Positions 1-10,870 of a stretch of 64,000 nt of DNA are shown piece by piece (positions within the stretch are counted from its first letter, which is position 1; each line of letters starts with the position of its first letter). The notes below the pieces were generated by a model. That model saw nothing but the letters and a program-made list of their open reading frames with translations, was not told the DNA's origin and made no database searches. The position numbers and the translations under genes are program-made. Source of the DNA: Ligula intestinalis (taxonomy: Eukaryota; Platyhelminthes; Cestoda; Diphyllobothriidea; Diphyllobothriidae); contig JAYGXS010000005.1 in assembly GCA_036362985.1 (NCBI GenBank), forward strand, positions 24,645,915 through 24,709,914. The letters are read 5' to 3'.

Positions 1-2535
1 TTCATGCAGCTTAACAGACTTTATATCTTCATAAGGAACAGCCGTCAGAAACACAGATTTTGTCTGTCATTGAAACAGGAGCTCTAGTCAAGCAAACAAC
101 CATGAAGATGACTGGGATATGCATGGATGACTCTGGCTGATTACATTTGTTTCTTTGGACTTTTCTGTTTTTAAAAAGACCTTCGGTCGAAAGCAAAAAA
201 AAACACAGCGACCCATTTTAGATGACCGTGGTGGCTATGGCTTCATTGCCTGCTTTTTTCTCATTATGTCTATATATTTTGTACAAGGTTTGCCTTACTA
301 ACGTAACGATGTGCAAAGACATGTTTAGGGGAAAGTAGGATTTGATTCATTAACTGTGATAGTGGTGGTGAAAGCCGGAAAAAATTGTTTTCAAATTTAA
401 TCCATGACCTTGATAGCAAAAAGTGCTTTACAAGGATTTATTTTAATGCCAAAAAGTATAAATGTTTGTGATGCAGTCGCTGAATATACTTTCCTTTTTA
501 TCTTAATGAGAATACATAAATTACTCGCTATACATAAATATACTAATTTTTTGACTTGAGAAGCATCATGCGAATTAAACTAAAAAATACACTAAAATAT
601 TTCGAGTAAAATACTGTAAATCAGAGGCATTTTCTAGGCAGATTTAACTGAAAGCCAACATAAGATGAAGATTAAAATAGGCAGTGGAAGGCGTAAATAT
701 TTTACCGTTTAACCTTTTTCATCAAAATAAAGTAATAAATATGTTTGCCAATTATTGTGGCGCATTCAACAATTGCGTAAGTAAGCGATATAGCAAGTTT
801 GTGTATTCACAAGTTTATCCAAATTTCAATCTTCTCTGCGCAAACGGTGTATAATATTTTGCGTCAAAACTCCTTATACATTGATACTTAACGCATTCAT
901 ATGATACTTAAATCGTAGCTGAATATTTTGGCCCTCAAATTTGCCTCATCTTTGGAACCATACTATTTTTCACACTTTTTTGGAAGGAACGTTCTTAAAT
1001 CCATGGAATTATGTTGTTGATTTCATATTTTGTTTCAGTTTGTACTTTCCGATATAAAAAGCTCAAGTTTTGCATAGTTTCTGGTCATAGCCTGATTTGT
1101 AACGATCGACCATGCAGATGTGTATTTGTGTTTCGGACGTCATTTTAAACTTGGTCCTTTCTGTGGTAAAAACCCCATACAATTGTATAAATTTTAGGCA
1201 TCGAGAATAAAATTCAATCACTTTTTCGTGGTCGTTGATATCTGCTTATATGCCAAAGGTGTCAATAAATTGAAATCAGTGATGATAAACATGTGCAACA
1301 TGTCAGTTTTTGCTCGTTATCTAACTTCGTGCATGATGTTAATATTTTACAGCCCATTCTGATATACAATTACTTCTAAAACATTCGCATACACTGCAAA
1401 AGTAAATAAAACAGCTTAAAAAACTTTCAAGAGAGCCATTTTTGGGACGCGCAATGGGCAGTGGAAATGGACCTCCTACTTTTTTTCTAAATGCTTCTTA
1501 GAAACCTGCTGAGGCAATCAGACAACAGGAATATGATCCAAAATACTAACGCGGATTTATGGTACTTATTAACTACCACTAGATTTTGTGAATGCACGTT
1601 CCTCGGCATGTGTTTTGGAAGCTTACTTCTAAATAGATACAGTGCAATGTATGTGTTCATAGGCATTAGTTATTCTTCCGCAGTCTCGCTTTAGCAATTA
1701 CGACACATTATACCAAATTGTCTTGGTGATATGAATGTAAGAATTATTCAATGTTATCATATCAGTTGGGACTACGTGTATTTTAAAGTGGCATCGAAAA
1801 AATTAATTTTCCAACTGTTTCTGGATTGAGTTCTGAGAAAAGGATCCATTTTTATACAGTCTATTTGTATGGGGTCTTGTATTGGCAAGCAAAATATTTA
1901 CTTAACGTATTCAACCTTTGCCCGGTATCACAAAATAAGTGAACGTCTGTTAAGTACCCTCCATTTAAAGTCATTTCATAGATCGAAAACATATTTTATA
2001 AAAATGAAACTTCATTATTTCCCAATCCTTATGGGCATTAAAATCTAAAATATGTGCATACCAAAAATATTTGTTCAAGAAAAACTTTGATATTGAATAC
2101 TAGGAATTGCTTTTTTCGTGACAAGTTACCTCGTCAGATGTTAAAAAATCAATGGAAATCATTATTTTAGAAGCTCATCCTTCCAATTTTAATTGATAGG
2201 AACATGTATAACAAATTAAACAAAACAATGGATAAATTATTTTTTCTTGTAAATAGGTTGTCAGGCTCTTAAATACAACCTCAAGACATTCAAAAGATTG
2301 TGACTCTTTAAGCGGAACTCAAACTAGCACTAATTTTCGCGGATTTGGCCTGCTGAATAATGTGCACAGAATTGTTATGCTGAAATTATATCGCAGTATG
2401 CAAGTTACGGTCATGAACATGAACCTAATTTTGCCATATTATTATATTATCTACCGACTATATTTGTTAACGTACGTCCTGTCAATTAGATTTGCCACTT
2501 TATGACAGTAAAAATAAAAATAACAATTAAGAGTC
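1..2535. other. No recognisable gene or element
   Basis: A+T-rich sequence with only short, unsupported reading frames. I see no repeat shared with the rest of the window, no RNA gene and no transposon end. Confidence 0.6.
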
Positions 2536-2539
2536 TACT

Positions 2540-3430
2540 TTTATTCAATTTTGACAGTGGCTAATTTAACGGCCAATTGCTCTTTGGATTTCTGTGATGG
2601 GAATTTTTGCAGCCTTAAAACAATCAAATGATCCATTGGTGTTAAAGGCACTCACTGGGATCTTGCTTTTTATCTTCACACTTGTCTAGGTGAGAGTCGT
2701 TGCCAAGTTTATTCAGGACTGCATTCAGTGGAACGAATACCTAAGGGACTTCTGGAGAGCACTCCGGCGTACTCAGACGGTTATTAACCCTGAAACGATA
2801 TGCTGAGGAACCAGCCGGAAAGCTTCCACGTTAAGATTGGAGAACCAGAAGATCACGCTTGCCAACGCACTGCCGTTCTAAATAGCCTGACGGACGAAGA
2901 AAGACAAGGATTCATTAGCTCTTCGCAGACCATGGGAATGAAACACGGGGACACAAGAAAAGCGTCACTTCTACAAAGGAAGCAAGAACGGGATCCACAA
3001 GCATGACTTTTCAACGAATCACCAAGGTAAACACACAAATGCACCTCTATGATGTTTGCTAAAACGTCAATTGAAGCATTATCTGCAGGTCCAAAATTAT
3101 GCCTGCCTACTCGAAAGGTTGACCAGCTAGAATTACACACCCATTTTGAGAATCTTTATTACCAAATTCATAATTAAGTGCACAGTTCCGCAATAAGTGT
3201 CCTATGTTTTATGCCACTTAAAAAAGCAACTTGTTACTACATCGAACCTCCTCCCCCTTTTCCTGGACTAATTTGTATATACCGTTGAACGTAATTTACC
3301 TAGAACTTTACATTTTACCGCCTCTCATATAAATAAAATGGCCAGATGAGTATTTATTGATGGTTAACGTATGCTCGCCGATTGTTCTTCGGATTTCTAT
3401 GATAGGAACTTTTTCAGCCTAAGGGTAAAT
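2540..3430 (+). mobile_element. Internally deleted Penelope-like element (T4) with direct terminal repeat
   Basis: This PLE keeps its two ends and loses its middle. The 3' part (about 3226-3430) aligns with the 3' untranslated region and tail of the T4 copy at 35568-35760, sharing the CTTGTTACTAC block, the GACTAATTTG block, the GATGAG..TTTATTGA tail and the GGATTTCTATGAT end. A related piece lies upstream in the same orientation at about 2570-2622 (TTTGGATTTCTGTGATGGGA, compare 3386-3412). Between them is an N-terminal coding remnant (2800-3175). RT and endonuclease are missing. A direct repeat of the tail ahead of the coding region matches the pseudo-LTR layout known for PLEs. The terminal repeat is read directly; the deletion model is an inference. 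Confidence 0.55.
2800..3175 (+). pseudogene. N-terminal fragment of a PLE polyprotein
   Basis: An open frame of 68 codons (2800-3006) contains lysine/arginine-rich sequence ending KASLLQRKQERDPQA. A different frame at about 3062-3174 continues with LSAGPKLCLPTRKVDQLEL and then HFENLY. A glycine-proline-lysine-x-cysteine motif followed by a phenylalanine-glutamate-asparagine motif is, to my knowledge, typical of the region ahead of the RT in Penelope-like proteins. The frame change and early stop make this a dead fragment. No RT motif follows, because the sequence jumps to the 3' tail about 50 bases later. The alternative is an unrelated coding remnant; the flanking T4 tail pieces favour PLE. 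Confidence 0.5.
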
Positions 3431-4258
3431 CAGTTTAAATAAATTTACATATGCGCGGACTGATGGCTGATTTGAATACTTGGGCCACGGGTCATCAGCC
3501 ACAGTAGAATATCTACAAAATGTTCATTTAAATGCCAACGAAGCATAAGTTAAATCATATGTGGTACTTCGGATCTGCCAAACGGTAGTTCCAATTAAAA
3601 CAGGTTTTTGCTAACGTTGTATTACGTAATGCCCCTTTGTTGCTTTGGCAATGATCAAATGTTTACGCATTTAGACATATCTTCACGCATATGTGCATTT
3701 TTGTACTAAGTTTTGGCACAGTTAGGTAATCTGATTATTTCAAAATGGAATAGTGAACTCAAAGTGCACCTAAAAATATTTTTTCTGTAGCTGTAAGTTA
3801 ATTGTGGTCGGAATACGCCTAAATTATTTATCAGCACAATTCTGAGATTATTCAGAGGATTTTTTCGAGAAAAATTGTATCTGATGCGTGCAATGTCTTA
3901 GTATATGCGAAAATAAAACAATTGTCACCGCTTTAATATGAATGCTTTCCAACAGTAATGCTTAAATATGTTTTCCTTTAAAGATGTGTATATTGAAGTG
4001 AATTCACCTTCGCTGCAACATTGTTGCATAAAATATTTTGTCAGCTACAAATATAGGTCTCGTTGTTTTTAACTAGCAGCATAAGACTGTAATATATTAA
4101 CAAACAATTGGGTTAATACAAATCAAGAAAATCTGTCAAAGCCCCTAAAACTTAAGTCAGTCTAGTAGTCATTCTCTTGGATTCCCGATGATTATTTAGG
4201 AAATCCTGCTGAAGCAGTCAGCTTGTTGTAACGTATTCGTGGATTTCTTATGAGTGAT
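3431..4258. other. No recognisable gene or element
   Basis: A+T-rich with no long frame. No dispersed repeat was recognised. Confidence 0.5.
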
Positions 4259-4259
4259 A

Positions 4260-4420
4260 AAGTTGGGTGGGCAAAATTAAACTAAGTGTGATTAACTTCA
4301 TGGCGCGAGGTGGGGCGTTTGTAGCTCAAGTGTTTTGAGCGTTGGCTTCCGGTAAAGAGCCCATCTAGTATATGGGGTCAAATACCACTGAACGCTTCGA
4401 CTTTTTCACAGTTGGGTAGA
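4260..4420 (+). repeat. tRNA-derived SINE (S2), copy 1
   Basis: The segment has a tRNA-like internal promoter: an A-box-like GTAGCTCAAGTGTTTTGAGC (4321-4340) whose GCTC and GAGC can form a D stem, and a B-box-like GGGGTCAAATACC (4374-4386). The leader GATTAACTTCATGGCGCGAGG and the GAGCGTTGGCTTCCGGTAAAG block match, with changes, a copy on the minus strand at 50820-50930. A proper anticodon stem is lacking, so this is a SINE and not a working tRNA gene. Confidence 0.5.
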
Positions 4421-4969
4421 ATGAAACTGTCAGTATCAGAACAAAGTACATTGAATAATAGTGCTGCAGGTTTTTATTCTGACGGTGAAATTATGAACGT
4501 ATGTATATGCACACATAGGGATGGTGTATGCAAAGCGGAATCAGCATAAAAACGAGTGGATGTTTAACATGAAGTAGAGAAGCATCAGCAAATAACAAGA
4601 CTTTTGTTAAGTTTGTCTGTAATTATGTGCATCCAGTAAATCCTGTTAGCCTAGGCAATTAAGTATAAATAAAGGAAATCAACGTTACATTTGATTAAAG
4701 TGCGCCGCTGTATCGCAGCAAATGTTTTGAATACTTGGGTGGCCTTCTGTCTTATCCATTCATATGTGCATGTGCCAATATAATTTTCGGTACTTCTCAA
4801 AGTTCCGTTAACAAAAAAGGTCACAAGGATTTCTATTGGCCGAAAGTGGTCGCGAATTCACGCTCACTGCCAATCGCTTTGCATCAAGAATTCAACATTT
4901 ATGTATTTCAAGAGACGTTTGCGAGTGACAAGATAACTCAAGAAGCACAAACTTCACTTCAGTGCCACT

Positions 4970-5420
4970 TATTTAGAACAGGAGGACGCAATCACTACAA
5001 CAATAATTTTATTTGCCTGACGCATCTGATTCCCTCGTTAGTATTTAATCATAGGCGATTATAACATAGTCATGGTCATGCGCAGATGGGTTGAAAACAT
5101 GCACAGGTTGCACGGTATTAAAAGGCCATAGTAGTCATCCGTGAAGTCGAACGCGCAGTGTCAAGCCAGTACCCTGTCAATTAAGACCGAAGCGTTGGTA
5201 ACGGAAGTGAACAATTATCACACACACGCGGATGACCACTATGAACTATAAATAACATGTAACCTGTGCATGTCTCCAATCCATCTGCGCATGACCATGA
5301 CTATGTTATAATCGGCTATGATTAAGGATTTCCGAGGGCATGCGAAACGTCAGGCAAATAAAACTCTTGTTCCAGTGATTGCATCCTTTTTTTCTGAACT
5401 GCTTCCTGGAACTCGAATAT
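4970..5420. mobile_element. Tail-only palindrome of a PLE (T1 inverted pair)
   Basis: Two T1 tails point away from each other. The left arm (about 4970-5139) is the reverse complement of the right arm (about 5232-5405), with substitutions throughout. Both contain the CCTGTGCATG block, the ATCTGCGCATGACCATGACT block, the tail hairpin region and GTCAGGCAAATAAAA, which supplies a polyadenylation signal. The right tail reaches further inward to about 5165, so the 90-base centre is the inner part of that tail. No coding sequence remains. The simplest reading is an extreme 5' truncation of a PLE that inserted as a head-to-head pair. Confidence 0.65.
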
Positions 5421-6998
5421 TCACTTTTATTGGCTTCTGATTTATTTATTTGAAATTTCATCACCTTCTGCTTATTTCGATCCCTCGTCAATACACGTTG
5501 GAAACTTAGCAGTAATTGCAGTCTGCCTTCCAATACGAATAAGCTCAGCCCTTTGCCCTTTTACAGCAATGGGTATAGTTTTGGCATACTGCAGAAAATG
5601 TGCTGATATCAGCAAATTTTACTATTCACTCGGTTTGCTATTACCATTCGTTTTTTTTTCAGCAAGCTAAAGACAACTACTGTGTTCTGTCTTTTTGCTC
5701 ATATATTAAGGAAATGATTGAATGCATGATTACTTTTGATACGGAGTGTGTGTGTGTGTCAGGATGCAAACTGACACAAAAAACAGAATTCATATCCTTT
5801 CTAGCGCATAGTTTTAAGAATTGCGCTGGTCGGAATGGAAGACAGACGTTTTTGGCCGACGACTGTGCGCTGCATTTACTTGCCGCACAATCCTATAAAG
5901 GAGACAAAAAATGCTAGCCGGGGGCTGGTTAGAGTGTTAAAGCAGTACGCATGCTTGCGCAAATTAACAAATATTGCTGTGGTTAGACGTATCGGTTGAC
6001 AAAAAAACCCCGGGGGCTACAACACATTCGTTATCATTAAGGTCGCCTCCCTCTATGTGCAGCAAATTTTAATTCCTGGACCTCGCAAAAATAAATTTTG
6101 GCAGAGGCGAAGTGTGTTGTTCTGTTTTAGGATTTGATAACCTCTACTGCGGCCGCTGGGGCAGAAGCCGAAGCGAACATTCTTTCATATTCTATGAATA
6201 GCGACACTGTAAATTGCTGCTCATAGCTTGTAGTTTAATTTTAATCACTGAAGCCTGCCAGAGGTTACATTTAGCTTAAGTCTTAATAGAAATCCAGCTT
6301 CCGTTAATTGCATCCTGCTCACTCTGTTTATTGCTGGCGTTGGAGTTTCAGCAGCAAAAAAAAACACACTGCCAAAGTCCGTGCACAATCCTAGGACGAT
6401 TGAGACCTGTCTACAAATCATGGCAGACACTGTGAGTTTCCGCCAGTGCCAAAGGGGTGACATTGGGCTATAAAGGCAGCCGAGTGCTATGGCGCCAAAA
6501 CAACTAGTGGAAGTGAGGAGCAAATTGTCAAAAGGGGCAAAAAAGATTTTTAAAACAGGTGCACAACAGCAAGAGAGCTGTTACGCAAATAATTTTCAGG
6601 AATTTTTAGACCAAAACAGGAGGCAAAGAAGAAGAAGGCAGTTTAGGTGAGAATTTCTTCATTAAGTTGACAGCAGGGAAAAAATGAAGCCGTCTCAAAG
6701 GCCAACATTTGGAGGCTAGCGTTTAATCGGATGACCATTTCTTGCTAAAAAATGCGCAAAATTAAAGCAAAGGCGATTATTGGGAAAATGATACGTAAAT
6801 TTAGTTAAAAAGTATCTTAACTGCACAGTGCATGCTATCTGGTGAGATCAACTGGTACAATACTTTTGTACTGGATGATTTTCTCAAAATAAGCGTTCGG
6901 AAAAATCTAAATTGGTATTATTCCGTTTTTTAAATACCCTCCATCACGCCAGGACAGTCAGTCGAAAATTCCTCTGGGACGACAACTGAATACGTGCA
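5421..6998. other. No recognisable gene; short (GT)n tract
   Basis: Only unsupported short frames. A (GT)n microsatellite of about 14 bases lies near 5746-5759. Nothing else was recognised. Confidence 0.5.
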
Positions 6999-6999
6999 G

Positions 7000-7292
7000 T
7001 ACGCACCAGAATGCTTGCAACATGCCAAAAAATGCGAAAGATTGATACTCTTTCTTTTATCGGCATTGATTCAGGTTGTGATAGTATTATAGTGTAGCCT
7101 ATTTTGAAGTTATTTCAGTCATGATATGATGCGCGCTTTTTAATGAGCTTCTTCCTGACCACTAACTAAAACTTATGTACTGTAGAAAGTAACTACTTAA
7201 ATAGTATGTGTGTGCATCATTGCTTTTCCACTACCTTTATAAACGAAAATATATTTTACGGAAAACATCAACGAAATAAATAATCCTTTTTG
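7000..7292 (+). repeat. Dispersed repeat R1, partial copy
   Basis: This segment aligns with the start of the copies at 28555 and 51962. Shared blocks are GCGAAAGATTGATACTCTTTC, the GGTTGTGAT block, a TTTAATTAGCTTC-like block, an AGTAGTATG block and CCTTTATAAA. It is cut at 7292, where a T2 PLE tail fragment begins. R1 has no long reading frame and I cannot assign it to a class. Confidence 0.6.
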
Positions 7293-7350
7293 TCATGCGA
7301 CGGATTTCGAAAGTGTTGTCCCAGCGATTAAATCTTCCTCCCAAGTGACA
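7293..7350 (+). repeat. Fragment of a T2 PLE tail
   Basis: GCGACGGATTTCGAAAG followed by TGTTGTCCCAGCGATTAAATC and TTCCTCCCAAGTGAC matches the T2 tail (compare 58047-58120), with the GTCAGG...AATAAA part deleted. It abuts R1 directly. Confidence 0.5.
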
Positions 7351-7484
7351 GCTAGTTTTACAGTATTTAAGGCTTAGAACATTTTTTTCGTAAATCTTCT
7401 TAATCAACACATGAAAAGAGGAAAAAGGTCTGGTAGCAATAGCTTAACCTTCTAGATTTCAGCCGAAGGATTCAATCAGACGAA

Positions 7485-8620
7485 ATGGTGGTTTCCTTTG
7501 ATGTGACATCACTATTTACATCTATTCCACCGGGTTTGGCATGAGCTGCCTTGCGCAGGAAACTTAAGGAACTGAACGATGAAACCCAGAGTCCACTCAA
7601 AATCAAACATCTCAGGGGAACTCCGCTGGGCTCTCATATCTCCTGTTTTATAGCAGAATTGGTCCAGCAAAAGCTGAAAAAGATTGCCTTCACCCAACAG
7701 CCGTCTATCCTTTGGTGTCTTTACGTTGAAGACACGATCGTTATCATCAAATAAAATAGGCTGCAGAGTTTCCATGATCTCCTCAACTTGATCTTTCCAG
7801 ATATACAATTCACACTGAAAGAAAAAAACGATCATCATCTACCCTTCGTCATGCGAACACCCCACAGCAAAAAATTAAGGTCATTAAATAAGTGACGGAC
7901 AACACATAGCTTCTCAGTTTTAGCAGCAACCATCGGATGGCTCAAAAAACGAAGCTGTGTGAGAACGCTGTTCAAAAGAATCCAGACTCACTGCAGTAAT
8001 CCGGAAGAAAAAGGACGTGAGACCCGACATCTGTGCAACCAGTTTATACCAAATGGCTATCCTAAAGCAATCATAAGCCGATGCCTTGGTGCCCGCCCTC
8101 CGAGGACCCAAACAGAACCACCCCCCATTAGGACGTGTCGGAAGCGACCGAGCGTATCGCCGCTGGAATAAGCGTTGGAATCACACATCGTCCCGAGGCT
8201 ACAATGCGCAGCCGGGTCATCAGGACAAAGGATCGACTAAATCCCAGTGAGCAGTCGGGTGTAGTTTATCCCATCTCATGTCTAAATTCTCCTGTTAAAT
8301 ACAAATGACATGCTGGACGCATGCTGGGTTCGCGCATAAACGAACACCAGTCAGCTGTTTGATGGGGTGACGCATAATCGCAAGTGGCTGCCCACACCTA
8401 CGAAATGGGTCACGAGTTCAACTTTGCAGCTGCGAAGATAATTGCGCATACAAGCAGCAAGACGGTCCGAGAACTGATTGAAGCCTGAACAGTGGATGAC
8501 AAATCATTTGACCGATGCATCCAGCTGGCGCCCGCATATGTTGCCCTGCGCGGGTATCTCCAACGCAAAGCACTGGTGGTCCTGTCCCTCTTTCCTTTTC
8601 TCCTCTCCCTGCTCCTATGA
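7485..8620 (+). pseudogene. PLE reverse transcriptase-GIY-YIG endonuclease, broken
   Basis: RT motif A reads MVVSFDVTSLFTSIPPGLA and stops. A second frame gives RGTPLGSHISCFIAELVQQ, the motif B region, reached too soon after motif A, so an internal stretch is deleted. Motif C reads YVED at 7722-7733 where the family has YVDD, changing a metal-binding aspartate to glutamate. FPDIQFTLKE follows, then KKRSCVRTLFKRIQTHCSNPE at 7947-8002. The endonuclease region begins VVYPISC at 8262 and runs to INEHQSAV with a stop where the YxGETG glycine motif should be. A conserved C-terminal stretch follows (AAHTYEMGHEFNFAAAKIIA, then LAPAYVALRGYL). At least four stops and several frame changes make it inactive. 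Confidence 0.75.
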
Positions 8621-8641
8621 CCGTTAATTGATCTCTTTCCC

Positions 8642-8776
8642 TTATAAATGCTGCTTGCTTTCGTTGATGGTTAATTTGCCCCTTCTCTTGGTATATGTTG
8701 CTTGCGTTCGTTGACGGTGTATTGCCACTTCCCTTTATAAATGTTGCCTGTTTTCGCTGACTGTTTTATTTCTGAC
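8642..8776 (+). repeat. 46-bp tandem repeat, three units, in a T3 tail
   Basis: Three diverged units start at 8642, 8688 and 8734. Each contains an (A/T)ATATGTTGCTTG-like block followed by TTCGTTGA(C/T)GGT and a TTGCC or TTT end. The other T3 tails at 9597-9990 and 63720-63880 have one unit each. The last unit runs straight into the tail hairpin. Confidence 0.65.
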
Positions 8777-8905
8777 AATGGACTCCCGCAAGACTTCGAA
8801 AGCTCAAACGAATAAAACTAGGATTCCGGAAATCAAAACAGCTTCTTCTTCTGCTCAATCCATTCACGTATCTGAGATGCGAACCTGGGATGGTGAATTT
8901 CGGGG
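8765..8905 (+). repeat. T3 PLE tail with polyadenylation signal
   Basis: CTGACAATGGACTCCCGCAA, then CTTCGAAAGCTCAAACGAAT followed by AAAACTAGGATTCCGG, with a CTTCTTCTTCTGC tract. The same order is found at 9857-9950 and 63809-63870. AATAAA lies just after the conserved core and may be the transcript end signal. Confidence 0.65.
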
Positions 8906-8910
8906 TTGAA

Positions 8911-9595
8911 TTACCAAACGCGCAGCCAAGGTGTGAAATATGGGAATCACCCTTATCTTCCAATATGGAACGATTCGCAAGGCCTATGAAGACCCAGGAT
9001 GCATGTCAGGGAATAAAATTGAAAATATGAACTCAGGCCAAAATACAGGCACAGACGAGTCCAGTACAGAAATGCAAAGCTTAATCCGACGAAGTGATAG
9101 ACAGTACCAAATATATAATCCCTAATTAAGTGGCAGACCAGACACCAGGTAGCCATGGGAGTACAAACGAGAGTAGCAGCCAATTTTCAAACGCCGTTCC
9201 CGACAGGAGTGTCAGGTCAGCTTTGATTCACCCCGCCCGTTACAGTTCCACCGCAATGCGGATGAGAATCACCAGAGTTGAATGATCACCTTCATTCTGG
9301 CAGAGACATGACGATTTAGGACTTCCTCACTGCCAGTTTGATTGTATAGGCAAGCCATTTTAGCATGATTTTCACTTGCTATGCACAGCGTTGGGCGCAC
9401 TACCCAAATTAATTCCTATTGTTAAGTGTGTCAGCTTTTGAAATGCAAAAAACAAAATACACCGGGATTTCTCAAATTTTCCCTGCTTTCTCATTTACAT
9501 CAACAAATTCGCATCACTGATGGTAGTTAAACTGCACATGAGTGCATTAAAGGAGTGGTCAGAAGGGCAAGACAAGCCGTGATGCATGCTAAACG
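8911..9595. other. No recognisable gene or element
   Basis: Only short unsupported frames. No tail, SINE or transposon end was recognised. Confidence 0.5.
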
Positions 9596-9596
9596 T

Positions 9597-9990
9597 TCTC
9601 CCTCCCACCCTCCCTTCTCCCATCCCTCCCTCCCCTTCGTTTCCTATGACTTATAATTGACCTTCACCTATATAATATTGCTTGTTTTCGTTGACGATTT
9701 TATTTTCCAGGCTGATGTTGCCCATAAGCACATACTAATAAAGTCCACAGTAGCGAGTTGATGGCCAAACCACACATTGTTTTGATTTTTTACACGTTCA
9801 AATTTTAGTTGTTATGTGCACACGCCAGAGCTAGCCACCTCATTTTTGCCGTTTTTTATCTCTGACGATGAACTCCTGCAGAAGCCTGAAAGCTCAGACC
9901 AGTAAAATAATGATTCCGGTGTTCGATAAGCCTTCTTCTTCTTCTCCTTATAATGTACACGTTGCCAGAATGGGAACATTTGCCTGAATT
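9597..9990 (+). repeat. Solo T3 PLE tail
   Basis: A C-rich pyrimidine tract (CCCTCCCACCCTCCCTTCTC, 9601-9620) is followed by one 46-base-type unit (TATAATATTGCTTGTTTTCG), an unrelated interval of about 140 bases, and the T3 core CTGACGATGAACTCCTGCAG with GCTCAGACCAGTAAAATAAT. No coding remnant is attached. The interval may be a later insertion into the tail. Confidence 0.55.
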
Positions 9991-10299
9991 TGTGAAAGCC
10001 CTATTATTCATTTGCTCCTGGTTGGTATGTGTAATGGATAACGTGATTTGTAAAACACGCATAGTGCCTGACTCTTTCCTCTTAATGTTGGATGCATGCT
10101 GTTCAGTTTGTGTGCTTAACTGATACTAAGATGAAGATGATAAATAAAGTTAGAGTTTGATAAGGATCACGGTTAGTGTTTGAGCTGAGTCGCATTTGAG
10201 GATATAGAACCTACAATTCTTCTGTGATAACGAAGGGCGTTCCTACGCCCCCAGTCTGAGAGATGGGCATATTAGAAGATTCCCGCAAACAGATTTAAT

Positions 10300-10870
10300 T
10301 TAGCAGAAGGATTACTTTGGGAAACAGTAGTTTATTGTAAAAATTTTTGACGCTGGCACAACAGGTTATCGTAGTCAGACAGATGGAAGTTGTAGGAAAT
10401 GGTGTACAGTTAGAAACTCGACACTGATTTGTACCGGACGAAACTTGCATTGTGGGCTCTTGTCCATAGAAGAAAGGCCTCAAGTTTTTAAAAACCATCA
10501 ACAGGCACATCGAATTGGGCATATGAACATCAACCTCAGGAAAGGATGGAAGAAACGACACCCTTTCCTGACTAGAGGAAGCGAAAACCACACTACAACG
10601 ACAATACGATTTATTGCAGTCAACAATTAGTTCACGACCGACCGCATAATTACATGCAAGTGACAACTCCTTTTCTCCACTGACCGCACAATCACATGCG
10701 GGTGATGATTATGACCTATTGCCTAACTCACTATATATTAGCTCCTGTTAGCCATCATTTTGAACTAAATATATCGTGCAATTTCCATCCGTCTGACGAC
10801 GATGACCTGGTGCAGCAGCGTATAAAATTTACACAATAAACGACTGTTTCCCAAAGAACTTTTTTTACCG
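10300..10870. mobile_element. T5 palindromic element
   Basis: Terminal arms of about 78 bases are inverted copies: 10310-10387 and 10785-10862. Each outward reading has TTCCATC(T/C)GTCTGAC followed by GA(T/C)(A/G)ACCTG(T/G)TG, then an ACAATAAAC signal and GACTGTTTCCCAAAG. Between them are two related pieces 43 bases apart (GACCGCATAATTACATGC near 10639 and GACCGCACAATCACATGC near 10682). No coding region is recognised. The layout matches the tail-only PLE palindromes, but the tail sequence is a separate family. Confidence 0.55.

Larger units (their letters stand above)
7440..8910 (+). mobile_element. Penelope-like element with T3 tail, degenerate
   Basis: In order, the element holds an RT remnant, a GIY-YIG endonuclease remnant, a pyrimidine-rich tract (about 8580-8625), three copies of a 46-base repeat (8642-8776) and a T3 tail (8765-8905) with CGAATAAAAC. 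The 5' end is truncated; it starts shortly before RT motif A. No inverted tail was recognised at its 5' side, although a T2 tail fragment lies about 90 bases upstream. Confidence 0.7.

Noticed and set aside
10636..10715. CRISPR-like or satellite array inside the T5 element
   Set aside because: Only two diverged units are present, and the sequence is eukaryotic with no associated genes.
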